Source: Verrucomicrobiales bacterium (GTDB lineage Bacteria; Verrucomicrobiota; Verrucomicrobiia; Verrucomicrobiales; DEV007). From it: a stretch of 63,826 nt of DNA. The translations under genes were made by a program, and so were the position numbers. Of this stretch, positions 46,519-56,068 are shown piece after piece (within the stretch, counting starts at the first letter, position 1; the number at the start of each line of letters is the position of its first letter). Location: contig JAPYUT010000017.1 of assembly GCA_029940475.1 (NCBI GenBank), positions 1-63,826 on the forward strand, written 5' to 3'. Under the pieces are notes generated by a model. It was not told the origin of the DNA. It searched no databases and worked only from the letters and a program-made list of their open reading frames with translations.

Positions 46519-47022
46519 TCAGCGGCTTCCTTTTGTAAGTCGCTTCCATCGTGTAATGGTTACCAAGTGGAGGGTGATTCCAATGCATGTGAGTGAAATT
46601 ACCCACAGCCAGAATCCCGGGAGCGGTGAGTGGAAGGCTACATCTCCTGTTAAAAAAAAATCATTTTTAAACGGATTGGAAAAGAGCCAGTTGTCCGGAG
46701 CGGCTTGATTTCCGGCCAGTGGGATGAACATGGCAGGTGCGGTCAGGCTCAGCACCAGTGATCCGTTGAATACGCCGACAGTAGTTTCAGTCCTTAATTG
46801 CCGGCAGGAAAGCATGGCTACGGCGTAGAGGGTAACCGAGAGTAAAGTGAGCAGTTCCAGCACCAGTACCAGTGGGATTTCAAGCATGGCCTGTGCAACG
46901 CACAAATGATGGTCCGGAATGTCAGTGCCACTGAACATTGGGAATACCAGGCTGAGCACGTGAAGGATGATGACAACTGCGATGATGCACCGTATTCCTG
47001 GAATATCATGTTCAGACCTCAT
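46519..47022 (-). CDS. Four-helix membrane protein of unknown function
   Basis: 167 aa. Four hydrophobic segments (CIIAVVIILHVLSLVF; PLVLVLELLTLLSVTLYAVAML; GSLVLSLTAPAMFIPLAG; FWLWVISLTCIGITLHLVTI) with a hydrophilic loop containing DNWLFSNPFKNDFF between the last two. No family recognised. It has a start codon and separates from pyrG by 82 bases; on the same strand as pyrG and the glycosyltransferase. The 273 bases between it and the glycosyltransferase show no convincing gene. Confidence 0.55.
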   Translation of the reverse strand: MRSEHDIPGIRCIIAVVIILHVLSLVFPMFSGTDIPDHHLCVAQAMLEIPLVLVLELLTLLSVTLYAVAMLSCRQLRTETTVGVFNGSLVLSLTAPAMFIPLAGNQAAPDNWLFSNPFKNDFFLTGDVAFHSPLPGFWLWVISLTCIGITLHLVTITRWKRLTKGSR

Positions 47023-47104
47023 GGGCGATGTGCCTGTTCCTGAAGGTTGACAGATTTGCCGCGTTTAAAGGGTCGCGGGATATTTGAGGTTTACACCACC
47101 CGTT

Positions 47105-48772
47105 TTACTGAGCGGGGGATTCGTTTTTATGGACCCGTTTATTGGAGTGTTCGGATATGCTCATGCGCCTAGCCAGTGAAGCTGTCACAAAGCCTTTAAA
47201 GAGAGGATGTGAAGAGTTTGGTCGGGATAGGAATTCCGGGTGGAACTGGACGGCAACATAGTAGGGGTGGTTGGAAAGCTCGACAATTTCCACCAGGGTG
47301 CCGTCCGGTGATGTTCCGGCGATAACAAGACCGGCGGTCTCCAGTTGTTCGCGGTAGTCGGCATTGAATTCGAACCGGTGCCTGTGGCGTTCATTGATTG
47401 TCGAGCTTTTGTAGAGTTCGTAGGACTTGGTTTCAGGCTTCAGGTCGCATATACAGGTTCCCAGTCGCATTGAGGCACCCTTGTGGGTAACACTCTTCTG
47501 TTCTTCCAACAGGCAGATGACAGGATGCGGGGTGTTCTGATCAAACTCGGTGCTGTTGGCATCCTTGAGATTTGCGACATTACGTGCGAACTCGATGGTG
47601 GCAATCTGCATACCAAGACAAATCCCGAAATAGGGGATACCGCGTGTGCGCGCGAATTGCGCAGCACATATTTTACCCTCGATGCCGCGATCGCCAAAGC
47701 CTCCGGGGATCAGTAAACCGTCTATTCCGTCAAGCATTTCCTCCAGATCCGCTCCGTTTTCAAGATCCTCGGCGTCGAAACGTTCGACAATCACCCTGGT
47801 GTCGTTAGCAGCACCGGCATGGGTAAGTGATTCATAGATACTTTTATAGGCATCCTGCAACTCAATGTATTTTCCAACCACGCCAATACGTATCTCGTGT
47901 GAAGGGTCAATGACTCGCCATACAAAATCCTTCCAGGCTTCAAGTTCCGGTTCTTTGTGCGGAAGCCCGAGACCATCGCAGACAATGTCGTCAAGCTTTT
48001 CCTCGTGGAGATAAAGCGGCAGTTCATAGATGGAGTGTGGGACATCACGGCACTCGATAACGGCATTGGCGGGGACGTTGCAGAACATGGAGATTTTTTC
48101 CCTTACGTCATTTTCAATCGGTAATTCCGAACGACAGAGGATGACCTGCGGCTGGATGCCGATTTCGCGCAACTTTGCGATGCTCTGCTGGGTTGGCTTG
48201 GTCTTCAGTTCTCCTGCTGCTCCGATGTAGGGGACAAGGGTAACATGGATAAACAGGGCGTTTTCCGGACCTGCCTCGTGCGCAAACTGGCGCAATGCCT
48301 CGAGGAACGGCAGGCCTTCAATGTCTCCGACTGTGCCGCCAATCTCGGTGATGATGATGTCAGCATCCATACGTTGGGCGACCTCGTAGATACGGCCTTT
48401 AATCTCGTTGGTGACGTGGGGGATCACCTGCACTGTCTTGCCAAGGTAGTCTCCCTTGCGCTCTTTTTTAATGACATTTTCGTAGACCTGCCCGGAGGTA
48501 AGGTTGTTGAGCTTTGATAATACGCCACTGGTGAACCTTTCGTAGTGACCGAGGTCGAGGTCGGTTTCGGCGCCGTCGTCAAGGACATAGACCTCACCAT
48601 GCTGAAACGGGCTCATTGTCCCCGGGTCGACGTTAAGGTAGGGGTCAAACTTCTGTAGAATAACCTTGTGCCCCCGCTTCTCCAGGAGAGTTCCAAGGGA
48701 TGCGGCGGCTAGCCCTTTTCCCAGTGAACTTACAACACCTCCGGTAACAAAGATAAACTTGGTATTGGTCAT
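47105..48772 (-). CDS. pyrG: CTP synthase
   Basis: 555 aa; converts UTP to CTP using glutamine-derived ammonia. Synthase domain begins [21 protein letters not shown] with P-loop SLGKG and includes [19 protein letters not shown]; the glutaminase domain has [10 protein letters not shown] (nucleophile Cys), and the closing [13 protein letters not shown] carries the His-x-Glu of the triad. Length is standard. Neighbouring kdsB uses CTP to make CMP-Kdo, and the two are 35 bases apart, a pairing known in many Gram-negative bacteria. Confidence 0.97.
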   Translation of the reverse strand: MTNTKFIFVTGGVVSSLGKGLAAASLGTLLEKRGHKVILQKFDPYLNVDPGTMSPFQHGEVYVLDDGAETDLDLGHYERFTSGVLSKLNNLTSGQVYENVIKKERKGDYLGKTVQVIPHVTNEIKGRIYEVAQRMDADIIITEIGGTVGDIEGLPFLEALRQFAHEAGPENALFIHVTLVPYIGAAGELKTKPTQQSIAKLREIGIQPQVILCRSELPIENDVREKISMFCNVPANAVIECRDVPHSIYELPLYLHEEKLDDIVCDGLGLPHKEPELEAWKDFVWRVIDPSHEIRIGVVGKYIELQDAYKSIYESLTHAGAANDTRVIVERFDAEDLENGADLEEMLDGIDGLLIPGGFGDRGIEGKICAAQFARTRGIPYFGICLGMQIATIEFARNVANLKDANSTEFDQNTPHPVICLLEEQKSVTHKGASMRLGTCICDLKPETKSYELYKSSTINERHRHRFEFNADYREQLETAGLVIAGTSPDGTLVEIVELSNHPYYVAVQFHPEFLSRPNSSHPLFKGFVTASLARRMSISEHSNKRVHKNESPAQ

Positions 48773-48807
48773 GTTTGATAGTGCAGGAAGCGGGCAGTGA
48801 TGTGAAT

Positions 48808-49563
48808 TTAACAGTTGGCGAGGATAAGTTGTTCGACCATGTCGGCTTGTGCAGGAGTGTCGACCCCGGAGGAGGTGTCGTCAGTCATTACCACGTGGAT
48901 GTGCGCACCGTTTTCAAGTGCGCGTAATTGTTCAAGTTTCTCGGCGAGTTCAAGGGGAGAGGGATCCCAGCGGACAAACTTCAGGAGGAACTCCCTGGTA
49001 TATCCGTATATGCCTTTGTGCCGGTAGCAGGGCGTTACCGGGATTTCACTGTCCTGGTACGGGATCACGCTTCGCGAGAAGTAGAGTGCTTCGCCATCTC
49101 TTGTAAGTACTGTCTTCACGATGTTGGGATTTGCAAGATCCAAATTGTCCGTTACCGGCACAGCGGCGGTAATCATCGATATTCCAGCATTTTCAGTGAG
49201 TCTGGCTGCGACTAGGTCGATAAGTTCCGGGCTAATAAGAGGTTCATCGCCCTGTATGTTAAGAACGTGACTGCAGTCGGGTTCGGAAGTGACCGCCTCA
49301 GCGATTCGATCAGTGCCGGAGATGTGCTCAGGGGAGGTCATTTTTACGCGGGCTCCAAATGCCTCGGCAGTCTTAGCGATGCGCTCGTCATCGGTGGCGA
49401 TCAGTGTTGATTCAAGCCTTTTTGCCTGCTGGCAGCGCTCCCATACATGCTGGATCAGGGGTTTTCCGGCGATGGGATGCAGGGGTTTTCCCGGGAAACG
49501 GGTTGATCCCCATCTCGCAGGAATAATCCCAAGGGTTTTTATTTGAGTGGTTTCGTGACTCAT
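48808..49563 (-). CDS. kdsB: 3-deoxy-manno-octulosonate cytidylyltransferase (CMP-Kdo synthetase)
   Basis: 251 aa; activates Kdo with CTP for lipid A core synthesis. Family motifs: [52 protein letters not shown], and YSRSVIPY-type [15 protein letters not shown] followed by [17 protein letters not shown] 49563 overlaps the hldA stop (TGA) by 4 bases, so they are translationally coupled; a TTG at 49569 is less likely. It shows that the organism makes Kdo-containing lipopolysaccharide. Confidence 0.96.
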   Translation of the reverse strand: MSHETTQIKTLGIIPARWGSTRFPGKPLHPIAGKPLIQHVWERCQQAKRLESTLIATDDERIAKTAEAFGARVKMTSPEHISGTDRIAEAVTSEPDCSHVLNIQGDEPLISPELIDLVAARLTENAGISMITAAVPVTDNLDLANPNIVKTVLTRDGEALYFSRSVIPYQDSEIPVTPCYRHKGIYGYTREFLLKFVRWDPSPLELAEKLEQLRALENGAHIHVVMTDDTSSGVDTPAQADMVEQLILANC

Positions 49564-50585
49564 GGACAATCGCTCGCGGCAGCGAGGAGTTCCTCCGGTT
49601 CAAGAGTGGCGGTACCAAACTTGGCAACGACAACGGCACTGGCCCAGTTTGATATTTCTGCCGCGGCCACCGGGTCTATTCCCGAGGCAAGGGCAAGGGT
49701 AAAAATCGCGATCGCCGTATCTCCGGCCCCGGAGACATCAAAAACTTCCTGTGCGCGCGAGGGGATATGTATAAATTTGGAATCAGTATCACAGAGGACC
49801 ATGCCCTGTTCTCCAAGGGTAATGAGCAGGTGCTTTGTTTCCCATAGATCAAATAATGACTTGGCGAGAGCTTTCAGGGTGGGGTCTTCGGAAGGCGGAT
49901 CAGAAATGGCGGTCTTTACCGTCTTTGCGAAGTTGAATGCCTCATGGCGGTTCGGCTTAATGGCAGTCGCTCCGCGCCAGATAACAGGATTGTTTGGGTT
50001 TGGGTCAACAGTGATTACCACTTGGCTTTTGCCTGCGATGTCACTGATACGGTCAACGAAGCTTTGGGTGATAAATCCTTTGCCATAATCCTGCATGATG
50101 ATGGCGTCGAGTTCGGGAAGTCGTTCAGCAATCTGGTTAACAGCTTTTTCTTCCTGTGTTTCGCTTAAAGGGGCACGTCTTTCGTGATCAATGCGAACAA
50201 CCTGCTGGTGGCGGGCGACAACGCGCGTTTTTACAGTTGTAAGGTTCTTCTCGGAGATCTGTATGCAATCGATGTCAAGTCCGCGCTGGTTGAGGATTTC
50301 AATGAGTTGTTCACCTTCGCGGTCGTTACCGGCGAGACCCATCACGGCAACGGAACTTGCGAAGGGCAGAAGGTTGCGGGCAACATTAGCCGCTCCCCCC
50401 GGGTAGAGTTCCTCCCGCTCGATCTCGACAATCGGCACAGGAGCTTCGGGAGAAATGCGGGTTACATTTCCCCACAGAAAGCGATCAAGCATCACATCAC
50501 CGACAACCAAGATTTTCTTGTCAGTGAAGTCCTTGATGATATTACCGAGGCGCGATCTGTCCACGGGATTTGGATGTAGTGGCAA
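49560..50585 (-). CDS. hldA: D-glycero-beta-D-manno-heptose 7-phosphate kinase (HldA/RfaE1)
   Basis: 341 aa PfkB-family sugar kinase in ADP-heptose synthesis. ILVVGDVMLDRFLWG at the N-terminus, SPEAPVPIVEI, PGGAANVARNLL and the C-terminal DVSGAGDTAIAIFTLALASG with the catalytic Asp of the GAGD motif identify RfaE1. The C-terminal cytidylyltransferase half of the bifunctional HldE is absent, so this is the stand-alone kinase form. Start may be TTG 50585 or GTG 50564; there is no ATG nearby. Overlaps kdsB. Confidence 0.92.
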   Translation of the reverse strand: MPLHPNPVDRSRLGNIIKDFTDKKILVVGDVMLDRFLWGNVTRISPEAPVPIVEIEREELYPGGAANVARNLLPFASSVAVMGLAGNDREGEQLIEILNQRGLDIDCIQISEKNLTTVKTRVVARHQQVVRIDHERRAPLSETQEEKAVNQIAERLPELDAIIMQDYGKGFITQSFVDRISDIAGKSQVVITVDPNPNNPVIWRGATAIKPNRHEAFNFAKTVKTAISDPPSEDPTLKALAKSLFDLWETKHLLITLGEQGMVLCDTDSKFIHIPSRAQEVFDVSGAGDTAIAIFTLALASGIDPVAAAEISNWASAVVVAKFGTATLEPEELLAAASDCP

Positions 50586-50669
50586 TAAGGCTCTGCCGCA
50601 ACCGGGATTTATATTTTCCAGTCAGAATTCTCGCAAAATTCTCTCTTGGAGCTATAATTCGCTGCTCTG

Positions 50670-51041
50670 ATGGAAATGCTGACAGCAATGCTCGTTGTTC
50701 TTGGTTGCTGGTTTTTTGTATGTGGCAGAGGGATTTTTGCCAAAAGGGCACAGGGATCGCTTAGCTCCCCGGTATTTTCAGGCAATTATATTGCCACCCT
50801 AATGGTTGCGTCATCAGCTGGGCCTCTTGCCATATTTTTGTGTGCGGGAGAAACAGGCTATCGAGGGGAGATGTGTGCAGATTGGAATGGCTCATTCTGC
50901 AGTGCTAAGGGTAACGCATTTGTTTTTTGGGGGATATTCACCCGGGTTCCTGCTGCGGGAATGGTGACCTATCCCGCCGGTGCCAGGGAGCGAGTTGATG
51001 CCGTGTTACCGGGCTGGTTGTTGATCGATGGTCATCGATAG
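50670..51041 (+). CDS. Hypothetical small membrane protein
   Basis: 123 aa. Two N-terminal hydrophobic segments (MLTAMLVVLGCWFFVCG and YIATLMVASSAGPLAIFLC) and a Cys/Gly/Ala-rich remainder; no family recognised. A TATAAT lies at 50653-50658, only 11 bases before the ATG, which would give a nearly leaderless transcript. Its end overlaps the extended frame of phoH but not the likely phoH start at 51070. A genuine gene is possible but not certain. Confidence 0.4.
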   Translation: MEMLTAMLVVLGCWFFVCGRGIFAKRAQGSLSSPVFSGNYIATLMVASSAGPLAIFLCAGETGYRGEMCADWNGSFCSAKGNAFVFWGIFTRVPAAGMVTYPAGARERVDAVLPGWLLIDGHR

Positions 51042-51069
51042 CGGATTTTCTGGATTTGATTGTTTTCCC

Positions 51070-52044
51070 ATGGCCAGAGAAAAGCTCGATTTTGAAAATG
51101 CCCACTTCCTGCTCTCTTTGCTGGCTGGTGACATCTCTTTAATTAAAGAGATTGAGCTCATGCTGAATCTTCGGGTTACCACGCGTGATTCCTGGATTAA
51201 TTTTGAGGGTGAGGAAGATGAGGTGGCATGCGCTGTTGCTGCGATGAATGATCTCGAGAGGGCCCGCAGGAATGGTGCGCAGATTAGTCGCCAGGCTTTT
51301 TGTTTTGCAATTGAAATTGCCGCGGCCGGCGGGGAAGGGTCGGTTACCGAGTTACTGGATTACCAGTTGCTTGGCGGCAGGAGGTGTCCGCCGGTTATAC
51401 CAAGGACGCGGAAGCAATTGGCATATTTAAAGTCGATGGACCGGCAGGATGTTGTATTTGGTGTTGGCTCAGCGGGGACAGGAAAAACTTACCTTGCTGT
51501 TGCGGCAGCATTATCGGCTCTGAAACAGAAGAAGGTTGGACGCCTGGTACTGACTAGACCTGCAGTGGAGGCGGGTGAGGTCCTAGGGTTCCTGCCGGGT
51601 AACCTTACAGAGAAGATCCTGCCATATTTGCGCCCGCTTTACGATGCGCTCTACGATATGATCGAACCTGATGAGGTGAATAAAATGATTGAGCATGGGC
51701 AGATTGAAATTGCTCCACTGGCATACATGCGGGGAAGAACCTTAAATAATGCCGCAATTATTCTTGATGAGGCGCAGAATACTACAGGTGAGCAGATGTT
51801 CATGTTCCTGACCCGCCTTGGAGAAGGATCCCGCTGCACAATAACCGGGGATCCCTCGCAGGTAGACCTGAAACGTGGTGTGACTTCAGGATTGAGTGAA
51901 GCGATGGAAATACTTTCTACCGGGATTAAAGGCGTTGAATTCATTGAGTTTGGAAGCAGTGATGTGGTGCGTCACCCCGTTGTTCCATCAATTATTAAAG
52001 CTTACGATGAGGCCAAAGAGAAAAAGCAGTTGACCGATGGGTAA
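51070..52044 (+). CDS. ybeZ: PhoH-like ATPase (YbeZ)
   Basis: About 324 aa; ATP-binding RNA helicase/RNase-like protein that works with YbeY in ribosome and rRNA maturation. Walker A GSAGTGKTYLAVA, the VGRLVLTRPAVEAGEVLGFLPG segment, Walker B AAIILDEAQN and ITGDPSQVDLKRGV match the PhoH family. ATG 51070 (MAREKLDFENAHF) aligns with the conserved start; the frame is open to 51028. It begins the phoH - HD protein - ybeY arrangement common in bacteria. Confidence 0.94.
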   Translation: MAREKLDFENAHFLLSLLAGDISLIKEIELMLNLRVTTRDSWINFEGEEDEVACAVAAMNDLERARRNGAQISRQAFCFAIEIAAAGGEGSVTELLDYQLLGGRRCPPVIPRTRKQLAYLKSMDRQDVVFGVGSAGTGKTYLAVAAALSALKQKKVGRLVLTRPAVEAGEVLGFLPGNLTEKILPYLRPLYDALYDMIEPDEVNKMIEHGQIEIAPLAYMRGRTLNNAAIILDEAQNTTGEQMFMFLTRLGEGSRCTITGDPSQVDLKRGVTSGLSEAMEILSTGIKGVEFIEFGSSDVVRHPVVPSIIKAYDEAKEKKQLTDG

Positions 52045-52291
52045 AAGCAGCTTGCAAAAGTTGTTGAGAAGCGTTGATTTCATTGCGCGACGTGGTTAGC
52101 TTTAAAGCAAGATTCTGCAATTGAGGTATACGTATTTCAAAGGAACCTTACCATTGCAGCCAAACCGAGCCGAGTATTCCGTTCACTGAATTCCCCGAGT
52201 TTACGAACCCAGCATATTCTTTCCCGTGCGTGTCCGCTGATTGCGGAATAACAGTGAGCTGTACTGCTGCGCATTCCGGATTTAATTTCCC

Positions 52292-53998
52292 ATGATCAAG
52301 GCGCTTAAGCGGATCCAGCTAAAACGGCGGGGGCTAATGACCGAGAAAACCCGCCGTAAGCACAGCGAGAAGGAATGGGTCGAGAAGGTGCGTGATGCGG
52401 CGTTTGTGCGCTTTACCCTGTTCCTGATATTTGCCCTCGGGCTCGGTGTGTTGATTATGGGAGCGTCCGGTGAGCGCCTGCCGATGGTGGGAACGTCGTG
52501 GCGTGCCACTATGCTAGGGGCAGTGGTTTTGGTGATTGCCCTGCTGCACTTTTATATCAACCATCCATCCAGTTTCCGTCGCAACAGTCGAGTGCTGTTG
52601 ATTTTCGGAATGATGTTCATTCAACTGGCCTTGCTTCGATTGAGTTTTGCCCTTGCTGATGGCGGCACCTTTGGAGAGCAGGGCAATCACTTCGGCTTTC
52701 TGCTCGCTCCTTTTGCCTTGGCGCCGATGGTTGTCTCGATTTTGCTGGGCAGGACGCATGCATTATTTGTCACTGTGTTATGTTCGGTCTGGAGTGCATT
52801 GCTGGTCGACGGCGAACAATCTTTGCCAATTATTATTGCCGGCCTTGTGGTCGGTTTCATTGCAGTGCTTGTGACTGATGGGGTTCGTAAACGCAGTGGC
52901 CTGGTGCGTGCCGGTTTTCTGGCCGGTATTTCGGTAACAGTTTTTGGATTTCTGTTCGGGATGATTGGAGCGGATTTACTGGGTGGAAACGCAGTGGATT
53001 CAGTGGATTGGATCGGTTTGGGCTACGGTGTTCTAGCTGCCCTGCTGGGAGGGGTCGTAACCGCAACGGTCGTTGGGGGAGCGCTACCCGTTCTGGAGAG
53101 TGTATTCCGGATTACAACCAATATTTCCTGGATTGAACTTACTGATCTTAATAACCCCTTGTTACGGAGGATGACCATTGAGGCACCGGGTAGCTATCAT
53201 CATAGCCTGCTGGTTGCTAATCTTGCCGAATCTGCAGCTGAGTCAGTTGGTGCGAATGCGACAATGTGCAGGGTTTGTGCTTATTTTCATGATATAGGTA
53301 AGCTTGTTAAACCCGAGTATTTTATCGAGAATATTGGGGAAGCTCATAATCCCCATGATGACTTGACTCCGACAATGTCGGCCTTGGTCATCACCGCGCA
53401 TGTGAAGGAGGGGATTGATATTGCGCTTACCAACAAGCTGAATTCGAGAATTATTGACGTCATAGAGCAGCATCACGGGACTTCGATGGTCTATTTCTTT
53501 TATCGCAAGGCCATTGAACAGGAAAAGGAGGCGCGTGAGCGACGGGAAGGAGGGGAGCTTAATGATGATGATATAGCTGAGGTGTCCGAGAAGAGTTTCC
53601 GTTATCCAGGCCCGAAACCCCAGTGCAAGGAGAGCGGTATCATCAGCCTTGCTGATGCAGTGGAAAGCGCATCGCGTACGCTGCAAAAACCGACACCCGG
53701 GAAGATCACCCAGCTCATTGAAGATATTGTCAGCAGCAGGATACTCGATGGCCAATTAAGTGAATGTGATTTAACCCTTCGCGAAATCAAGGTGATCTCC
53801 GAAAGTTTCAATGCCACTTTGCGCAGTATGTTGCACAGCCGGATCAGCTACCCGAAGGATACTCAAGATACTGAAAGGAACGGTAGCAACAAGCACAAGT
53901 CCTCCGGCAAGAAGTCAGCGAAGGGGAAAAATTCATCGAAGGATGATCTCCGGGCGGGCAAGGGCAAGGGCAAGAAGGCCGGTTCACTACTTCCATGA
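52292..53998 (+). CDS. PgpH-like HD-domain membrane phosphodiesterase without the extracellular sensor
   Basis: 568 aa. About seven transmembrane helices (residues about 40-265) lead into an HD domain (HHSLLVANLAES, then YFHDIGK with His333-Asp334, HVKEGIDIAL, EQHHGTS), as in the 7TM-HD family containing the c-di-AMP phosphodiesterase PgpH. PgpH has a large extracellular 7TMR-HDED domain after the first helix; here the first helix is followed directly by the remaining helices with only a short loop, so that domain is missing. The C-terminus is a Lys/Ser/Gly-rich tail of about 45 residues. Overlaps the ybeY start by 4 bases. c-di-AMP hydrolysis is inferred. Confidence 0.87.
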   Translation: MIKALKRIQLKRRGLMTEKTRRKHSEKEWVEKVRDAAFVRFTLFLIFALGLGVLIMGASGERLPMVGTSWRATMLGAVVLVIALLHFYINHPSSFRRNSRVLLIFGMMFIQLALLRLSFALADGGTFGEQGNHFGFLLAPFALAPMVVSILLGRTHALFVTVLCSVWSALLVDGEQSLPIIIAGLVVGFIAVLVTDGVRKRSGLVRAGFLAGISVTVFGFLFGMIGADLLGGNAVDSVDWIGLGYGVLAALLGGVVTATVVGGALPVLESVFRITTNISWIELTDLNNPLLRRMTIEAPGSYHHSLLVANLAESAAESVGANATMCRVCAYFHDIGKLVKPEYFIENIGEAHNPHDDLTPTMSALVITAHVKEGIDIALTNKLNSRIIDVIEQHHGTSMVYFFYRKAIEQEKEARERREGGELNDDDIAEVSEKSFRYPGPKPQCKESGIISLADAVESASRTLQKPTPGKITQLIEDIVSSRILDGQLSECDLTLREIKVISESFNATLRSMLHSRISYPKDTQDTERNGSNKHKSSGKKSAKGKNSSKDDLRAGKGKGKKAGSLLP

Positions 53999-54435
53999 GC
54001 TCGGTGTGTGGCGGCCCCCGGCTTATGTTGTATAATATCCAGGCCAAGATCAGCCTGGATATTGATTATGTGCGGGAGACGGCCAACAGGGCACTGCCCC
54101 TGTGTGTTAAGGAGGCAGTCAGCGACTCCCCTCTTGGTGGATTGCAAGAGGTTGAGGTAAGCATCGTGTCCGCTGAGGATATCTCCGAGGTGCACGGCAG
54201 GTTTCTGGATGACGCCACTGCCACTGATGTCATTACTTTTGATTACGGTGAGATTATAGTCAGTGCGGACATGGCAGAGGACAGGGCATCCGGGTTCGGG
54301 CACTCAACGGAGCGCGAACTGGTGCTTTATATCATCCATGGCTTGTTGCACCTTGCCGGCTACAATGATAAGTCCGACGGGGAATCTGAGGAAATGAGTT
54401 CGATCCAGGCAACAATCTGGGAGAATTCCTGCTGA
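53995..54435 (+). CDS. ybeY: Endoribonuclease YbeY (rRNA maturation), third zinc ligand Asp
   Basis: 146 aa. YbeY acts in 16S rRNA 3'-end processing and ribosome quality control. ATDVITFDYGEIIVSADMA matches the family's TDVLSFP...GDI-I-S block, and the zinc motif reads HGLLHLAGYND: His115 and His119 are kept but the usual third His is Asp125. Asp is a possible metal ligand, and this H-x3-H-x5-D variant probably remains functional. ATG overlaps the stop of the HD protein, so translation is coupled. An internal ATG at 54025 is an alternative start. Confidence 0.9.
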   Translation: MSSVCGGPRLMLYNIQAKISLDIDYVRETANRALPLCVKEAVSDSPLGGLQEVEVSIVSAEDISEVHGRFLDDATATDVITFDYGEIIVSADMAEDRASGFGHSTERELVLYIIHGLLHLAGYNDKSDGESEEMSSIQATIWENSC

Positions 54436-54505
54436 TTGCCTGCTGTTATTTCAGGAGTTTCTTTATAGGCTTTACGTCCTGGTATATATTATTCTTGAAA
54501 ATGTG

Positions 54506-55126
54506 ATGCATGATGTGAATGGAGAATCTATCTATCGCGATATTACCGGGAACGGGATGGAAATGCGGCGTGCCATTGCTAATGCGTGTCATGGAATTCG
54601 TCCGCAAAGCGCGTTGGTTTACCTTAGTGAAGAGCAAACCTGGGATGAATTCTGCGGCCAATTGTTTAACGGCGTGCTGTTACCGCATTTTGCATTGGTT
54701 TACGAGGCTTCTTGTGCCGGGAAAATGGCCCAGGTGATTGCCGCTGATGACCGGTTGCTGGAACAAATACCGGCTTTGGCAGCAGCTCGTTTGAGCGCGT
54801 GTGCATCATCGGTTTTCAATGCCCGTGGGGGAGCAAGAGCGATCGGGTTATTGGGAAAGCTCAGAGAACAGCGTCCGGAATGCAGTTTCACGACGGCATT
54901 TGCAGTCCATGCAACGCTGTTCAGCCTGCCGTTATTGCAGGCGGCCATCGCTTATGCCCACATTGAATGGAGCATGGGATCAGCAACGGCAGGCGTTGAA
55001 CTCGAGAAATCTGTGCAGTGGGAGGAAATGTTTTCCAGTGAGGTCATTGGATCTTCCGCGTCCATTCAGCAGGCCCTTGCCCGGCATTTCAATGGCTGGA
55101 AAGAGATCGCCGGGGGTATATCCTGA
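54506..55126 (+). CDS. Unknown protein between ybeY and clpS (weak UreF-like resemblance)
   Basis: 206 aa, alpha-helical, cytosolic, no signal peptide. Not recognised as a named family. The helical pattern AAARLSACASSVFNARGGARAIGLLGKL and PLLQAAIAYAHIEWSMGSATAGVELE faintly recalls UreF-type proteins, but no urease genes are in the window, so I do not assign this. The stop TGA shares its A with the clpS ATG, so the two are translationally coupled. ATG 54506 preferred to GTG 54503. Confidence 0.6.
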   Translation: MHDVNGESIYRDITGNGMEMRRAIANACHGIRPQSALVYLSEEQTWDEFCGQLFNGVLLPHFALVYEASCAGKMAQVIAADDRLLEQIPALAAARLSACASSVFNARGGARAIGLLGKLREQRPECSFTTAFAVHATLFSLPLLQAAIAYAHIEWSMGSATAGVELEKSVQWEEMFSSEVIGSSASIQQALARHFNGWKEIAGGIS

Positions 55127-55431
55127 TGGTCGTGGAGCATGCCAGCGTGGAGGTTGAGTCCATCCCGGTTGTTGATGTCGCCAGCAGTGATAAACTTACA
55201 TCACCTTGGCAGGTGCTGATCTTTGATGATCCGGTGAACCTGATGAGCTTTGTGACGCTGGTTATTCGCCGTATTTTCGGTTATTCGGAACAAAAGGCCA
55301 CCGAACTCATGCTGCAGGTTCATCAAAAGGGCAGGGCTATTGTCTGGACAGGCGACCGGGAGAAAGCCGAGTTGTTCGTTCAACAGTTGCAATCACACCA
55401 GTTACTGGCCTCAATGCAACCCGTGGAGTAA
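55126..55431 (+). CDS. clpS: ATP-dependent Clp protease adaptor ClpS
   Basis: 101 aa; delivers N-degron substrates to ClpA/ClpC-ClpP. WQVLIFDDPVNLMSFVTLVIRRIFGYS contains the conserved D-D-P/x-V/x-N substrate-pocket block, and LMLQVHQKGRAIVWTG the second pocket strand. The N-terminal tail of about 25 residues is flexible as usual. ATG overlaps the upstream stop by one base. A DUF2017-like gene follows 10 bases later, an association known from actinobacteria. Confidence 0.93.
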   Translation: MVVEHASVEVESIPVVDVASSDKLTSPWQVLIFDDPVNLMSFVTLVIRRIFGYSEQKATELMLQVHQKGRAIVWTGDREKAELFVQQLQSHQLLASMQPVE

Positions 55432-55441
55432 TGCCCGGCTA

Positions 55442-55960
55442 ATGGAGTTAATCAGCCACAATGACGGTAGTTGGTCGCTACGCAAGGTTTCAGAGCTTGA
55501 GTATCTGATGCTTTCCCGTATTCAAGAGTCTGCCGACCCGGCTGGTTGCAATGAGGCTTGCAGTCGCCTTTATCCCTCTCCGGTTACTGCAACAGCCGAT
55601 CTTGATCAACAGGATACATGGTCCATTGAGGCTGATTGGCGGGAGTATACAGAGCCGGATCTCCGGAAAGGTTTTGGTAAGGCGATCCAAACTGTTGCGG
55701 CAGACATTGAATCGGCGGCCATTGAGCGGGTCTCCGGGGTGGATTTCTACGAGATTAATGTCCCGAAGATTCATGCGGAATATTGGTGCAGTGCATTGAA
55801 TCAGGCGCGGCTGGTGTCACATTACCGGCATGATCTGCCTGCGGAGCCCGGGGAGATTAGTAAAGCTCCAGGTTCCGAGGAATGGATGGCAATGCTGCAG
55901 TCTGAGATTTATGGAATTATCATGGAGTTCTTGGTTACCCGTGTGCTCTGGATCAAGTAG
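55442..55960 (+). CDS. DUF2017-like protein
   Basis: 172 aa, mostly helical. The segment VPKIHAEYWCSALNQARLVSHYRHDL matches the pattern of DUF2017 (Trp, then Leu-Asn-x-x-Arg-Leu) and the N-terminal half, ELEYLMLSRI, its helix bundle. DUF2017 genes are known beside clpS, which agrees with this position. Function unknown, plausibly linked to Clp-dependent proteolysis. ATG 55442 follows the clpS stop; the frame is open further upstream inside clpS. Confidence 0.62.
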   Translation: MELISHNDGSWSLRKVSELEYLMLSRIQESADPAGCNEACSRLYPSPVTATADLDQQDTWSIEADWREYTEPDLRKGFGKAIQTVAADIESAAIERVSGVDFYEINVPKIHAEYWCSALNQARLVSHYRHDLPAEPGEISKAPGSEEWMAMLQSEIYGIIMEFLVTRVLWIK

Positions 55961-56068
55961 GGAGGCTGCGTCTTCGATCCCGCGGCGGAAAAGGGAATCG
56001 CTAATGCGTTTAAAAATCCATCAACCCGGTAATCGACATGGCCGGAGTTTCCCCTAGCATACTCCAGC

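Noticed and set aside
46339-46596. 85-residue plus-strand frame near the four-helix membrane protein
   Set aside because: No family resemblance and it overlaps the minus-strand gene start region; probably chance.
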